Shown here: piece by piece, positions 16,971-25,210 of the stretch
Layout of the letters: every line of letters begins with the position of its first letter
Numbering within the stretch: the first letter of the stretch is position 1
DNA from: CAIVAT01 sp037137455
GTDB lineage: Bacteria; Bacteroidota; Bacteroidia; Bacteroidales; FEN-979
Reading direction: 5' to 3'
NCBI GenBank assembly: GCA_037137455.1
Contig: JBAXKG010000006.1
Coordinates: forward strand, 1 to 64,000
DNA length: 64,000 nucleotides
Program-made: the position numbers and the translations under genes
The notes under the pieces: generated by a model
Seen by the model: the letters and a program-made list of their open reading frames with translations, nothing else
What the model was told of the DNA's origin: nothing
The model's database searches: none

Positions 16971-17428
16971 AGGTACAGAAGATTAACGATTTTCTCAAGC
17001 CATTCGGCATCTGTAGAGTCAAATGAATTCACAAATTCACTGTCAATATCAAGCACTCCGGTAATTTCACCGGACGGATTTTTCACCGGAACAACAATTT
17101 CAGACCTGGAGCGTGAATCACAGGCGATATGCCCTGGAAACAGATGTACATCAGGTACCACGATCGTTTTCTGCTGATCGACCGCAGCCCAACACACCCC
17201 GGTATGTTTTTGTAAAACTTGACATGCAAGTGGTCCCTGGTAAGTTTTTACAGTCAGTTCGCCTGATTTAAGAAAATAAAAACCTGACCAGAAAAAATAT
17301 TCCATTTTATGATGGAGAACCGCTACAATTGTAGCCATTCGGGCATCCAGGTCGGTCGATTTGCACATCAGGATTTCCAATTGTTCGAACAAACGCTGGT
17401 AGCGGGCCTGTTTTTTTAATTTTTCCAT
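16967..17428 (-). CDS. msrC: Free methionine-(R)-sulfoxide reductase (GAF-domain fRMsr)
   Basis: This single-GAF-domain enzyme reduces free L-methionine-(R)-sulfoxide. The three redox cysteines of the family are present: Cys69 (GPLACQ), Cys79 (TGVCWAA) and Cys103 (HIACDSRSRSE). The motif VPDVHLFPGHIACDS is diagnostic. Start ATG 17428 follows tnaA by 7 nt; an earlier in-frame codon at 17455 would overlap tnaA. The gene is coupled to mntP downstream, so tnaA-fRMsr-mntP form an operon that joins amino-acid breakdown with oxidant and metal defence. Confidence 0.9.
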   Translation of the reverse strand: MEKLKKQARYQRLFEQLEILMCKSTDLDARMATIVAVLHHKMEYFFWSGFYFLKSGELTVKTYQGPLACQVLQKHTGVCWAAVDQQKTIVVPDVHLFPGHIACDSRSRSEIVVPVKNPSGEITGVLDIDSEFVNSFDSTDAEWLEKIVNLLYL

Positions 17429-17435
17429 TCTTTTA

Positions 17436-18809
17436 TCACACAAGATCAAGGGCAACAGTGAAATGCCGCATTATTGGGGCTTCGTTAACAATTTTGAACC
17501 CTTTATTAATATTATTGCGCCGGTCAAAAATATTTTTTAATGCAACAGCAACAACATCCATATGATTGTTGGTGTATGCTCTGCGCGGGATAGCCAGCCG
17601 CATGAGCTCCAATGCCGGATACCGGTTTTCGCGTGTAACCGGATCGCGGTCGGCCATCAATGCTCCGATCTCGACCCCTCGCACACCAGCCTCCTTGTAC
17701 AACTCAATTGCAAGGGTTTGTGCCTGAAATTCTTCCTTTGCAACATGGGGCAGGAAACGTTTGGCATCCACAAAAACAGCGTGACCGCCAATTGGTTGCT
17801 GCACCGGGATCCCAAAATCCATGAGGCGTTTGCCCAGATACTCCACTTGCCTTATCCGTGATTCAAGATAATCGAATTCAGTTCCCTCCCAAAGCCCCTG
17901 CGCCAGGGCATTCATATCTCGTCCCGACATCCCGCCATATGTAATGTATCCTTCGAACATGATGTTATAAACACTGGCTTTGCTATGTAATTCCTTGCTT
18001 CTCATTGCAATGAAACCGCCCATATTCACAATGGCATCTTTTTTGGCGCTCATTGTCATAACATCAGCAAATTCGAACATTTCATGAACAATTTCCCGAA
18101 TGGTTTTATCCTTGTATCCTTTTTCACGTAACTTGATAAAGTATGCATTTTCTGCAAAACGAGCCGAATCAAAAAGAACTATCTTTCCATATTTATCGGC
18201 CAATTGCCTCACCATCTTCAAATTCTCAATCGAAACAGGCTGGCCTCCCGATGAGTTACATGTTATAGTAACAATAATAAATGGGATTTTTTCAGCATGT
18301 GATATCAAAATATTTTCAAGTTTCACAAGATCCACGTTGCCCTTGAAAGGATGGGGAAGAGTTGTGTCGAATGCCTCGTCAATCGTGCAATCTACAGCGA
18401 TAGCCTTGCGAAATTCAATATGTCCCTTAGTCGTATCAAAATGCGAATTTCCGGGAATAATGTCTCCCTCCTTAATCAGAACTGAGAAAAGAACATTTTC
18501 TGCCGCCCGCCCCTGGTGGGTAGGTAAAAAATATTCAAATCCAAGAATGTCCCGGATGGCGTTTTCCATCTTGTAAAAAGAGGATGATCCAGCATAACTT
18601 TCATCACCAATCATCATTTCTGACCATTGCCTGTCGCTCATAGCCCCTGTTCCCGAATCGGTGAGCAGGTCGATAAAAACCTGATCACTTTTAAGCCTGA
18701 AAAGGTTATATCCCGCATTTTTTATCCAGGTCTCACGTTCTTCAGGGCTGCTTTTACGAATCGGCTCAATCATCTTGATTTTGTAAGATTCGGCAAAGGG
18801 TAACTCCAT
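17436..18809 (-). CDS. tnaA: Tryptophanase (TnaA)
   Basis: This PLP enzyme splits tryptophan to indole, pyruvate and ammonia. Lys257 in MSAKKDAIVNMGG is the PLP lysine. Segments DLLTDSGTGAMSD, FLPTHQGRAAE, FDTTKGH, DSARFAENAYF and GVRGVEIGALMADRDP match tryptophanase rather than the related tyrosine phenol-lyase, which has DATRCVENAYF and lacks the IGxxxxxRDP form. The 457-residue length fits. ATG 18809 is chosen because the longer frame crosses the -7 box at 18834-18841. No tnaC-like leader peptide fits in the very short 5' region. It is divergent from ptb. Confidence 0.9.
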   Translation of the reverse strand: MELPFAESYKIKMIEPIRKSSPEERETWIKNAGYNLFRLKSDQVFIDLLTDSGTGAMSDRQWSEMMIGDESYAGSSSFYKMENAIRDILGFEYFLPTHQGRAAENVLFSVLIKEGDIIPGNSHFDTTKGHIEFRKAIAVDCTIDEAFDTTLPHPFKGNVDLVKLENILISHAEKIPFIIVTITCNSSGGQPVSIENLKMVRQLADKYGKIVLFDSARFAENAYFIKLREKGYKDKTIREIVHEMFEFADVMTMSAKKDAIVNMGGFIAMRSKELHSKASVYNIMFEGYITYGGMSGRDMNALAQGLWEGTEFDYLESRIRQVEYLGKRLMDFGIPVQQPIGGHAVFVDAKRFLPHVAKEEFQAQTLAIELYKEAGVRGVEIGALMADRDPVTRENRYPALELMRLAIPRRAYTNNHMDVVAVALKNIFDRRNNINKGFKIVNEAPIMRHFTVALDLV

Positions 18810-18833
18810 GGTGCAAATGTTATAGTGTTGCAG

Positions 18834-18841
18834 CAAAGGTA
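18834..18841 (-). promoter_or_regulatory. Candidate -7 box (TAccTTTG) for tnaA
   Basis: The plus strand reads CAAAggTA; the predicted start lies about 18 nt upstream of the ATG at 18809. A CAA at 18867-18869 is 25 bp away, longer than usual for a -33 element. Confidence 0.5.
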
Positions 18842-18873
18842 GAATTTTTTTATAACATTTTTTTAGCAACTGC

Positions 18874-18904
18874 TTGCCTGGTTTCTAAAAATCACGTAGG
18901 TTTG
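18874..18904 (+). promoter_or_regulatory. Promoter of the ptb-permease-buk operon
   Basis: TTG at 18874-18876 and TAggTTTG at 18897-18904 are exactly 20 bp apart. The predicted start near 18911 leaves a leader of about 60 nt before the ATG at 18971. Confidence 0.7.
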
Positions 18905-18970
18905 CTCCCAAAGAAATCGCTGTGAACAGATTAACAGGTAATTCGTAATTTTTAATTTTAATTTATTTTT

Positions 18971-19897
18971 ATGACTACAACAACTGGGAAAATCGGGAGT
19001 AATTGTTTGACGAAACTTGCCGAACTAAATGAACTGGCAAAAAGATCCAGGAAAAAAAAACTTGCCGTTGCCGTTGCACATGACGAACATTGTCTGGAAG
19101 CAATATGTGCAGTGGATAAAATGGGAATGGTTGAGGCTATACTTGTCGGAAATGAAAAAAAAATTCATGAAATTGCCATCAAACTGCACCTCGATATCAG
19201 TGCAATGAAGATAATTAACGAAGAGGTAGACGCAAATTCGGTGAAGATCGCTGTAAAAATGGTTCGTAATAAGGAAGCAGACATCCTGATGAAGGGAAAC
19301 GTTCCTACAGCCGTTTTCCTTCGGGGCGTTCTTGATAAGGAAAACGGATTGCGGAAAGGAGAAGTCCTGTCTCATTTTGCCCTTTTTGAAATTCCCACTT
19401 ATCATAAACTGCTTGGCCTTACCGATGCAGCCATGATTCCTGCCCCTGATTTCAAAACCAAAGTAGCATTAACAATTAATGCTGTTGAGTTTATGAATCA
19501 GCTTGGCTATGCAAAGCCAAAGGTTGCCGTGCTTGCAGCTGTGGAGATGGTAAATGAAGCCATGCCAGCCACGCTTGAGGCAGCAATGCTATCGAAGATG
19601 GGCCAACGAGGGCAGATAAAAAACTGTATTATCGATGGACCGTTAGCTTACGACAATGCTGTAAGCGCAGCAAGCGCCAAGCACAAAGGAATCGTAAGCG
19701 ATGTGGCAGGTGATGCCGATTTGCTGATCGTTCCTGATATTGAAGCAGGTAACATTCTTTACAAAGCATTCGGATTTTCAGCAAATGCAAAACTTGCTGC
19801 TGTTGTTTTAGGCGCTGCAGCCCCAATCGTATTAACGTCCCGTTCGGATACAGAAGAATCAAAGCAGGCAAGTATCGTGATGGCTGCAGCTGTTTAG
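18971..19897 (+). CDS. ptb: Phosphate butyryltransferase (Ptb)
   Basis: The enzyme exchanges CoA of butyryl-CoA (or branched acyl-CoA) for phosphate; with butyrate kinase it yields ATP. The 308 residues fit the PTA/PTB family short form, with LMKGNVPTAVFLRGVL near the N-terminal third and DGPLAYDNAVS and LIVPDIEAGNILYKA in the C-terminal half, typical of Ptb. The butyrate kinase partner is two genes downstream (21472-22548), with an amino-acid permease between. This argues for butyrate or branched-chain acids from amino acids rather than acetate as product. Confidence 0.9.
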   Translation: MTTTTGKIGSNCLTKLAELNELAKRSRKKKLAVAVAHDEHCLEAICAVDKMGMVEAILVGNEKKIHEIAIKLHLDISAMKIINEEVDANSVKIAVKMVRNKEADILMKGNVPTAVFLRGVLDKENGLRKGEVLSHFALFEIPTYHKLLGLTDAAMIPAPDFKTKVALTINAVEFMNQLGYAKPKVAVLAAVEMVNEAMPATLEAAMLSKMGQRGQIKNCIIDGPLAYDNAVSAASAKHKGIVSDVAGDADLLIVPDIEAGNILYKAFGFSANAKLAAVVLGAAAPIVLTSRSDTEESKQASIVMAAAV

Positions 19898-19921
19898 CAT
19901 TCATTTTCTTAATTTATAAAC

Positions 19922-21460
19922 ATGGGCAACAACCTGTTTCTTACAAAGTCGGTCAACGATTTACTCCAGGAGGCAAATGATAACAAATCAGGCTTAAAGA
20001 AGACCTTGACCGGACTGAATCTGACCACCCTTGGAATCGGGGCTATTATCGGAGCAGGAATTTTCGTTCTCACCGGGCAGGCTGCGGCACAATATGCCGG
20101 CCCTGCCATTGTGATTTCATTTATAATCTCAGGTATTGCCTGTGCCTTTGCGGGATTATGTTATGCTGAATTCGCCTCAATGATCCCGATATCAGGAAGT
20201 GCGTATACCTATTCCTATGCTACTCTTGGTGAGTTTTTAGCCTGGATCATAGGCTGGGACCTTATTCTGGAATACTTGTTTGCCGCATCGACCGTCTCTG
20301 TAGGATGGTCGGGGTATGTTGTAAGTTTTCTGAAGGATTTCGGGATATTTATTCCTACTGCACTTACGGCTGCAACGGGATCTGTTTTGGTTGAAGTTCC
20401 AAATTTTGGATGGCAGGAGTTAACCAAAAATCTCAGTACGAGTTTATTGGCGCAGGGAGTGAATGTTGATGCATTGCCTCATGTTACCGCTATTATAAAC
20501 CTGCCAGCCATGTTCATAATTGCAGTACTGACTCTGTTATTGATCATTGGGATAAGGGAATCAGCTAATTTCAACAATATTATGGTGATTGTCAAGGTTT
20601 CGGTAATCATCTTATTCATTGCCATTGGTATTGCTTTTGTACAGTCTGGCAACTGGCATCCTTTCATACCGAAAAATACAGGTGAGTGGGGGCATTTTGG
20701 CTGGAGCGGCATCCTGAGGGGAGCAGGGGTGATTTTTTTCGCTTACATCGGATTTGATGCTGTTTCAACAGCGGCCCAGGAAGCTAAAAATCCACAACGC
20801 GATATGCCTATCGGGATACTCGGTTCACTCAGCATTTCAACGGTACTTTACATCCTGGTCGCAATTGTTCTTACAGGAATTGTTAGTTATACCACCCTGA
20901 ATGTTTCAGATCCTGTAGCAGTTGGCGTTGATGCCATGGGCAAAGGGATGTTCTGGCTCAGGCCGATTGTTAAAATCGCCGCCATTGCCGGATTGAGTTC
21001 TGTGATATTGGTAATGCTGTTGGGGCAACCGCGGATTTTTTATTCGATGTCAAAAGATGGACTGCTCCCGCCTGTTTTCTCAAAAGTCCATCCAAAATAT
21101 AAAACACCATATATCAGCACCATTTTGACCGGATTGGTGGCAATTGTACTAGCGGGTGTTTTGCCAATAAGTATTCTCGGGGAACTTGTCTCCATCGGCA
21201 CTTTACTTGCCTTCGCCATTGTTTGTGTAAGCATTATCGTACTGAGAAAAACCAGACCTGATCTCAAACGCCCGTTCCGTACGCCATGGGTACCGTTAAT
21301 TCCTATTTTAGGAGCGCTGATCTGCTTTGTACAAATGGCAGCTTTACCAATGGATACCTGGCTTCGGCTCATTGTTTGGATGGCAATTGGGATGTTAATT
21401 TACTTTACTTACGGTATTCGGCATAGTGTACAACGAAAATTAAATAATACCCCTAAATAA
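19922..21460 (+). CDS. APC-superfamily amino acid permease (cationic amino acid transporter type)
   Basis: The 512-residue inner membrane protein has about twelve TM helices. The signature near the N terminus, TTLGIGAIIGAGIFVLTG, is the APC substrate-binding helix 1. Further family segments are SGSAYTYSYATLGE and FFAYIGFDAVSTAAQEAKNPQRD. It would import an amino acid in symport or exchange. It lies 24 nt after ptb and 11 nt before buk, in the middle of the same operon, so its substrate is probably the amino acid fermented through Ptb and Buk. Which amino acid cannot be read from the sequence. Confidence 0.9.
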   Translation: MGNNLFLTKSVNDLLQEANDNKSGLKKTLTGLNLTTLGIGAIIGAGIFVLTGQAAAQYAGPAIVISFIISGIACAFAGLCYAEFASMIPISGSAYTYSYATLGEFLAWIIGWDLILEYLFAASTVSVGWSGYVVSFLKDFGIFIPTALTAATGSVLVEVPNFGWQELTKNLSTSLLAQGVNVDALPHVTAIINLPAMFIIAVLTLLLIIGIRESANFNNIMVIVKVSVIILFIAIGIAFVQSGNWHPFIPKNTGEWGHFGWSGILRGAGVIFFAYIGFDAVSTAAQEAKNPQRDMPIGILGSLSISTVLYILVAIVLTGIVSYTTLNVSDPVAVGVDAMGKGMFWLRPIVKIAAIAGLSSVILVMLLGQPRIFYSMSKDGLLPPVFSKVHPKYKTPYISTILTGLVAIVLAGVLPISILGELVSIGTLLAFAIVCVSIIVLRKTRPDLKRPFRTPWVPLIPILGALICFVQMAALPMDTWLRLIVWMAIGMLIYFTYGIRHSVQRKLNNTPK

Positions 21461-21471
21461 GACTTTTACAC

Positions 21472-22548
21472 ATGAAAGATGTTAGGGTTCTGGCAATTAA
21501 TCCCGGATCAACCTCCACAAAGGTTGCCGTGTACCAGAACACGGAACCTATCTTTATAAAAAACATCAAACATACTACTGAAGAACTTGCTCCCTATCCT
21601 GTAATCACCGATCAATTTCAGTTCAGGAAAGAGATTATTTTGCAACAGCTCCGGGAAGCTGATATCAACATTACAGAACTTCAAGCTGTTGTTGGCCGGG
21701 GCGGATTACTGAAGCCCATTCCTTCCGGTATTTATGAGGTGAATGAGGCGATGATTGCCGATCTCAAGAACAGTTCACGGGGCGAACATGCCAGCAACCT
21801 GGGTGGACTGATAGCGAGTGATCTGGTGAAATCCTTGCCGAATGCCAAAGCCTATATTGTCGATCCGATTGTTGTTGATGAGTTTGATGATATTGCAAGA
21901 ATATCCGGCCATCCGCTAATGGAGCGTGTTTCCATATTTCATGCTTTGAACCAGAAAGCCGTTGCCCGCGAATATGCAAAATCGACCCGCCGTAATTATG
22001 AGGATCTGAATCTGATTGTTGTTCATCTTGGAGGAGGCATTACCATTGGCGCACACCAGAAGGGAAGAGTGATCGATGTGAACCAGGGCCTGGATGGAGA
22101 AGGCCCGTTCAGTCCCGAACGTTCAGGAACATTACCGGTTATGGATCTTGTCAGACTTTGTTTCAGCGGTAAATATTCACAGAGGGAAGTTCAGAAAATG
22201 GTTAAAGGAGAAGGTGGATTAGTGGCCTATCTTGGCACCAACAATGCTTATGAGGTTGAAAAAATGGTGGATGCAGGCGATGCCAATGCTGAACTGATTT
22301 ATCACGCTATGGCTTACCAGGTTGCAAAATATGTTGGGGAGATGTATACAGTGCTGAAATGCGAGGTGGATGCCATACTGATTACCGGAGGCATTGCCTA
22401 TGATAAAGGGTTCGTAAACTGGATTCAGGAGCGCATTTACAAGCTGGCCCCTACCCACATTTATCCTGGCGAAGATGAAATGAAAGCCTTGGCCATTAAC
22501 GGGTTGATGGTGATTCGTGGTGAGCTGGAAGTGAAAAAATATCAGTAG
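21472..22548 (+). CDS. buk: Butyrate kinase (Buk)
   Basis: This acetokinase-superfamily enzyme makes ATP and butyrate from butyryl phosphate. The N-terminal phosphate motif AINPGSTSTKVAVY replaces the acetate kinase form NCGSSSIKY seen in ackA at 62571-63785. VVHLGGGITIGAH is the adenosine/phosphate motif and ITGGIAYDKGFV is typical of Buk. At 358 residues it has the Buk length rather than the 400 of AckA. It closes the ptb-permease-buk operon. Confidence 0.93.
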   Translation: MKDVRVLAINPGSTSTKVAVYQNTEPIFIKNIKHTTEELAPYPVITDQFQFRKEIILQQLREADINITELQAVVGRGGLLKPIPSGIYEVNEAMIADLKNSSRGEHASNLGGLIASDLVKSLPNAKAYIVDPIVVDEFDDIARISGHPLMERVSIFHALNQKAVAREYAKSTRRNYEDLNLIVVHLGGGITIGAHQKGRVIDVNQGLDGEGPFSPERSGTLPVMDLVRLCFSGKYSQREVQKMVKGEGGLVAYLGTNNAYEVEKMVDAGDANAELIYHAMAYQVAKYVGEMYTVLKCEVDAILITGGIAYDKGFVNWIQERIYKLAPTHIYPGEDEMKALAINGLMVIRGELEVKKYQ

Positions 22549-22612
22549 GGGAAATCGTAGCAGGGGCATAAAATTTCGTTCCCTGCAAAAGCATCAGACC
22601 CTTTAGAAATTG

Positions 22613-23266
22613 TCAGTTAAGCATGTCCTTCATCATTTCCCTCACAATATTCCCCGTGCCTTCAGCAACTTGTGAGATGGATGCATCGAGCATGTAACAA
22701 GGGGTTGTGTACAACTTTTTCGCTTTATCGATTACCACTTCAGTATAACCGGCAGGTTTATATTGATTGCCTGTCTTCTGGATAAAGGAACCTGAGGCAG
22801 AATCGTTTCCGGTAGTAAAAATTGATCCTTTAAATAATTTTGCCAGGATTACCGGGGCAATGCACATGGCGCCAATTGGTTTTGCATTTTCAGACATAGC
22901 CTTTATGGCAGCTTCTACATCTCGGTTTACAGTACAATTGTCCCCTTTGATAGCCCAGTTGCAAAGGTTTTTGGCAGCGCCAAATCCACCGGGAAAGATC
23001 AGGGCATCAAAATCGGCCACCCTGAAGGCTGCAAGGGGTTTAATATCACCCCGGGCTATCCGGGCCGATTCAACCAGAACATTCCGATTTTCAGACATCT
23101 CTTTCCCAGAGATATGGTTAATCACATGATGTTGGACTACATCCGGGGCAAAACATTGGTATGATGCCCCTGCGTTTTTAATAGCTAACATGGTAAGGAC
23201 TGCTTCCTGGATTTCGGCTCCATCGTAAACGCCGCAACCGGCCAAAACAACTGCAAATTTTTTCAT
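22613..23266 (-). CDS. elbB: ElbB-type class I glutamine-amidotransferase-like protein (DJ-1/PfpI superfamily)
   Basis: The 217 residues closely match the plan of E. coli ElbB: LAGCGVYDGAEIQEAVLT near the N terminus, FPGGFGAAKNLCN at about 91-103, and the nucleophile-elbow Cys135 in GAMCIAPV. ElbB has reported weak glyoxalase activity and an old link to isoprenoid synthesis, but its role is not settled. It is a single minus-strand gene converging with buk. A 6-bp inverted repeat (GCAGGG/CCCTGC) lies in the gap, without a U-tract. Confidence 0.88.
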   Translation of the reverse strand: MKKFAVVLAGCGVYDGAEIQEAVLTMLAIKNAGASYQCFAPDVVQHHVINHISGKEMSENRNVLVESARIARGDIKPLAAFRVADFDALIFPGGFGAAKNLCNWAIKGDNCTVNRDVEAAIKAMSENAKPIGAMCIAPVILAKLFKGSIFTTGNDSASGSFIQKTGNQYKPAGYTEVVIDKAKKLYTTPCYMLDASISQVAEGTGNIVREMMKDMLN

Positions 23267-23444
23267 AATGTTTTCGGTTTATGTGATCAAGCAATTTTAA
23301 TTACCCCGAGTGATAAATATTTAGGGCTAAAGTCAGTAACTATTTGTTTATCAATGCCCCTGGCACTATTCAGGGTAAAGTCATATTTCTACAAGGATCC
23401 AAAGTTAAAAGTAAAATGTATAAAAAACGGGAGAATATAATATT

Positions 23445-23452
23445 TAACTTTG
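23445..23452 (+). promoter_or_regulatory. Candidate -7 box (TAacTTTG) for the wbpE operon
   Basis: The box is in the 223-bp divergent region upstream of wbpE; the predicted start near 23459 leaves about 30 nt before ATG 23490. No clear -33 element. The rest of the region is AT-rich and shows nothing else I can support. Confidence 0.5.
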
Positions 23453-23489
23453 CACAAATTTTACAGATACTCATAAAAAACTGATCCTG

Positions 23490-24620
23490 ATGAAGAAAAT
23501 CCAAATGGTTGACTTGCGGAGTCAATACCTCAACATGAAGTATGAAGTTGATAAAGCTATCCAGGAGGTAATTGACTCCTGCGCTTTCATAAACGGCCCG
23601 GCCGTAAATGCATTTCAGAAAGAACTTGAACTTTATCTTGGCGTAAAACATGTAATTCCCTGTGCAAATGGCACCGATGCCCTGCAGGTTTCCATGATGG
23701 CCCTTGGACTTCAGCCAGGTGATGAAGTTATCACCTCCTCATTTACTTTTATCGCTACTGCCGAAGTCATAGCATTGCTTAAACTCACTCCGGTGCTTGT
23801 GGATGTGGACCCTGATACATTCAACATCGACCCGAAAGCCATTGAACGAGCTATTACCCCCAAAACCAAAGCTATTGTGCCTGTTCATCTTTTCGGACAA
23901 ACGGCTCCGATGGAGGAGATAATGATGATTGCAAAAAAACATAACCTCTTTGTGATTGAAGATAATTGCCAGGCAATTGGTTCCGATTATATTTTCAATG
24001 ATGGTTCAAAGAAAAAAGCAGGAACCATAGGCCATATCGGCTGTACCTCTTTTTTCCCCTCGAAAAACCTGGGATGTTATGGCGATGGCGGCGCCATTTT
24101 CACCAACGATGATGATCTGGCAAAGCAAATGCGAGTAGTGGTAAACCATGGAATGACGGTACGCTACTACCACGATTACATCGGGGTCAATTCGCGCCTC
24201 GACAGTATGCAGGCAGCTATTCTGAAGGTAAAACTGGCTCGTTTGGATGCATATGCTGCAAAACGCCGTGATGCTGCCGATTTTTATGATATTGCATTCG
24301 CAAATCAATTCAAAATCCAGACACCGAAGCGATATCCCAAATCGTCGCATGTTTTCCACCAATATACCCTTGTGACGAAAAATGTTGACAGGAAGGGCTT
24401 AATTGAGTATCTTGCATCCAAAGAAATCCCTGCTATGATTTATTATCCGGTGCCGTTGCACATGCAGAAGGCTTATATTGATCCGCGTTACCTTCCTGGT
24501 GATTTTCCCGTAACAGAGCATTTGTGCGAAACAGTGTTTTCCCTGCCGATGCATACCGAATTGGATAATGAACAACTGACCTATATCTCGCAAAACGTGC
24601 TTGAATTTTTAAACAGTTGA
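23490..24620 (+). CDS. wbpE: DegT/DnrJ/EryC1-family sugar aminotransferase (WbpE-like)
   Basis: This PLP aminotransferase acts on nucleotide sugars; PLP Lys192 lies in FFPSKNLGCYGDGG. The context defines the substrate: the next two genes encode a hexapeptide acetyltransferase and a WbpB/WlbA-type dehydrogenase, so it should convert UDP-3-keto-GlcNAcA to the 3-amino sugar. Other family marks are GTDALQVSMMALGL (about 61-74) and FGQTAPMEEI. The length of 376 is normal. It is the first gene of the operon, with the acetyltransferase ATG only 3 nt after its stop. Confidence 0.88.
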   Translation: MKKIQMVDLRSQYLNMKYEVDKAIQEVIDSCAFINGPAVNAFQKELELYLGVKHVIPCANGTDALQVSMMALGLQPGDEVITSSFTFIATAEVIALLKLTPVLVDVDPDTFNIDPKAIERAITPKTKAIVPVHLFGQTAPMEEIMMIAKKHNLFVIEDNCQAIGSDYIFNDGSKKKAGTIGHIGCTSFFPSKNLGCYGDGGAIFTNDDDLAKQMRVVVNHGMTVRYYHDYIGVNSRLDSMQAAILKVKLARLDAYAAKRRDAADFYDIAFANQFKIQTPKRYPKSSHVFHQYTLVTKNVDRKGLIEYLASKEIPAMIYYPVPLHMQKAYIDPRYLPGDFPVTEHLCETVFSLPMHTELDNEQLTYISQNVLEFLNS

Positions 24621-24622
24621 AC

Positions 24623-25201
24623 ATGGAAACCAGATATTTTGCTCACGAATCTGCCATTATCGATGAAGGATGCCAGATTGGGAAAGGATGTAAGATATGG
24701 CATTTTTCGCACATCATGAAAGGATGTGTGATTGGGGAAAATTGCAACCTGGGCCAAAACGTGGTGGTTTCTCCCGATGTCGTTCTGGGCAGGAATGTGA
24801 AGGTTCAGAACAATGTTTCAATCTACACAGGTGTAATCTGCGAAGAGGACGTATTCCTTGGGCCATCCATGGTTTTCACCAATGTGATTAATCCGAGAAG
24901 CCATATTTTGAGAAGGGATCAGTATCAAACCACGATGGTAAAACGTGGCGCATCAATCGGAGCCAATGCCACTATCGTTTGCGGCAATGAAATAGGGGAG
25001 TTTGCCTTTATCGGAGCTGGCGCCGTGGTTACAAAAAATGTGCCGGCCTATGCATTAATCGTTGGCAATCCGGGTCGCCACGTTGGCTGGATGAGCGAAT
25101 ATGGCCATAGGCTGCATTTTGATGAAAATGGTATCGCCATCTGTCCTGAAAGTCATGAAAAATACAAGCTAACCAAAGAGGGGAAAGTTAATAAATTTTG
25201 A
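24623..25201 (+). CDS. wbpD: UDP-3-amino-GlcNAcA N-acetyltransferase (WbpD/WlbB-like, left-handed beta-helix)
   Basis: Hexapeptide repeats run through about residues 10-150 (IGKGCKIWHFSHI, IGENCNLGQNV, LGRNVKVQNN, IGANATIVCG), typical of left-handed beta-helix acyltransferases. It would acetylate the 3-amino group of the sugar made by WbpE. The motif FTNVINPRSHI is characteristic of the WbpD/WlbB group. Start ATG 24623 is preferred over an in-frame TTG that overlaps the wbpE stop. Confidence 0.88.
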   Translation: METRYFAHESAIIDEGCQIGKGCKIWHFSHIMKGCVIGENCNLGQNVVVSPDVVLGRNVKVQNNVSIYTGVICEEDVFLGPSMVFTNVINPRSHILRRDQYQTTMVKRGASIGANATIVCGNEIGEFAFIGAGAVVTKNVPAYALIVGNPGRHVGWMSEYGHRLHFDENGIAICPESHEKYKLTKEGKVNKF

Positions 25202-25210
25202 GAATATCCT

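Noticed and set aside
17436..18809. Tyrosine phenol-lyase instead of tryptophanase
   Set aside because: The DSARFAENAYF and VEIGxxxxxRDP segments are of the tryptophanase type.
18810..18970. tnaC-type leader peptide controlling tnaA
   Set aside because: The predicted leader of tnaA is only about 18 nt, and no short frame with Trp codons precedes the gene.
22555..22600. Terminator between buk and elbB
   Set aside because: A GCAGGG/CCCTGC inverted repeat has a 15-nt loop and no T-tract on either side.
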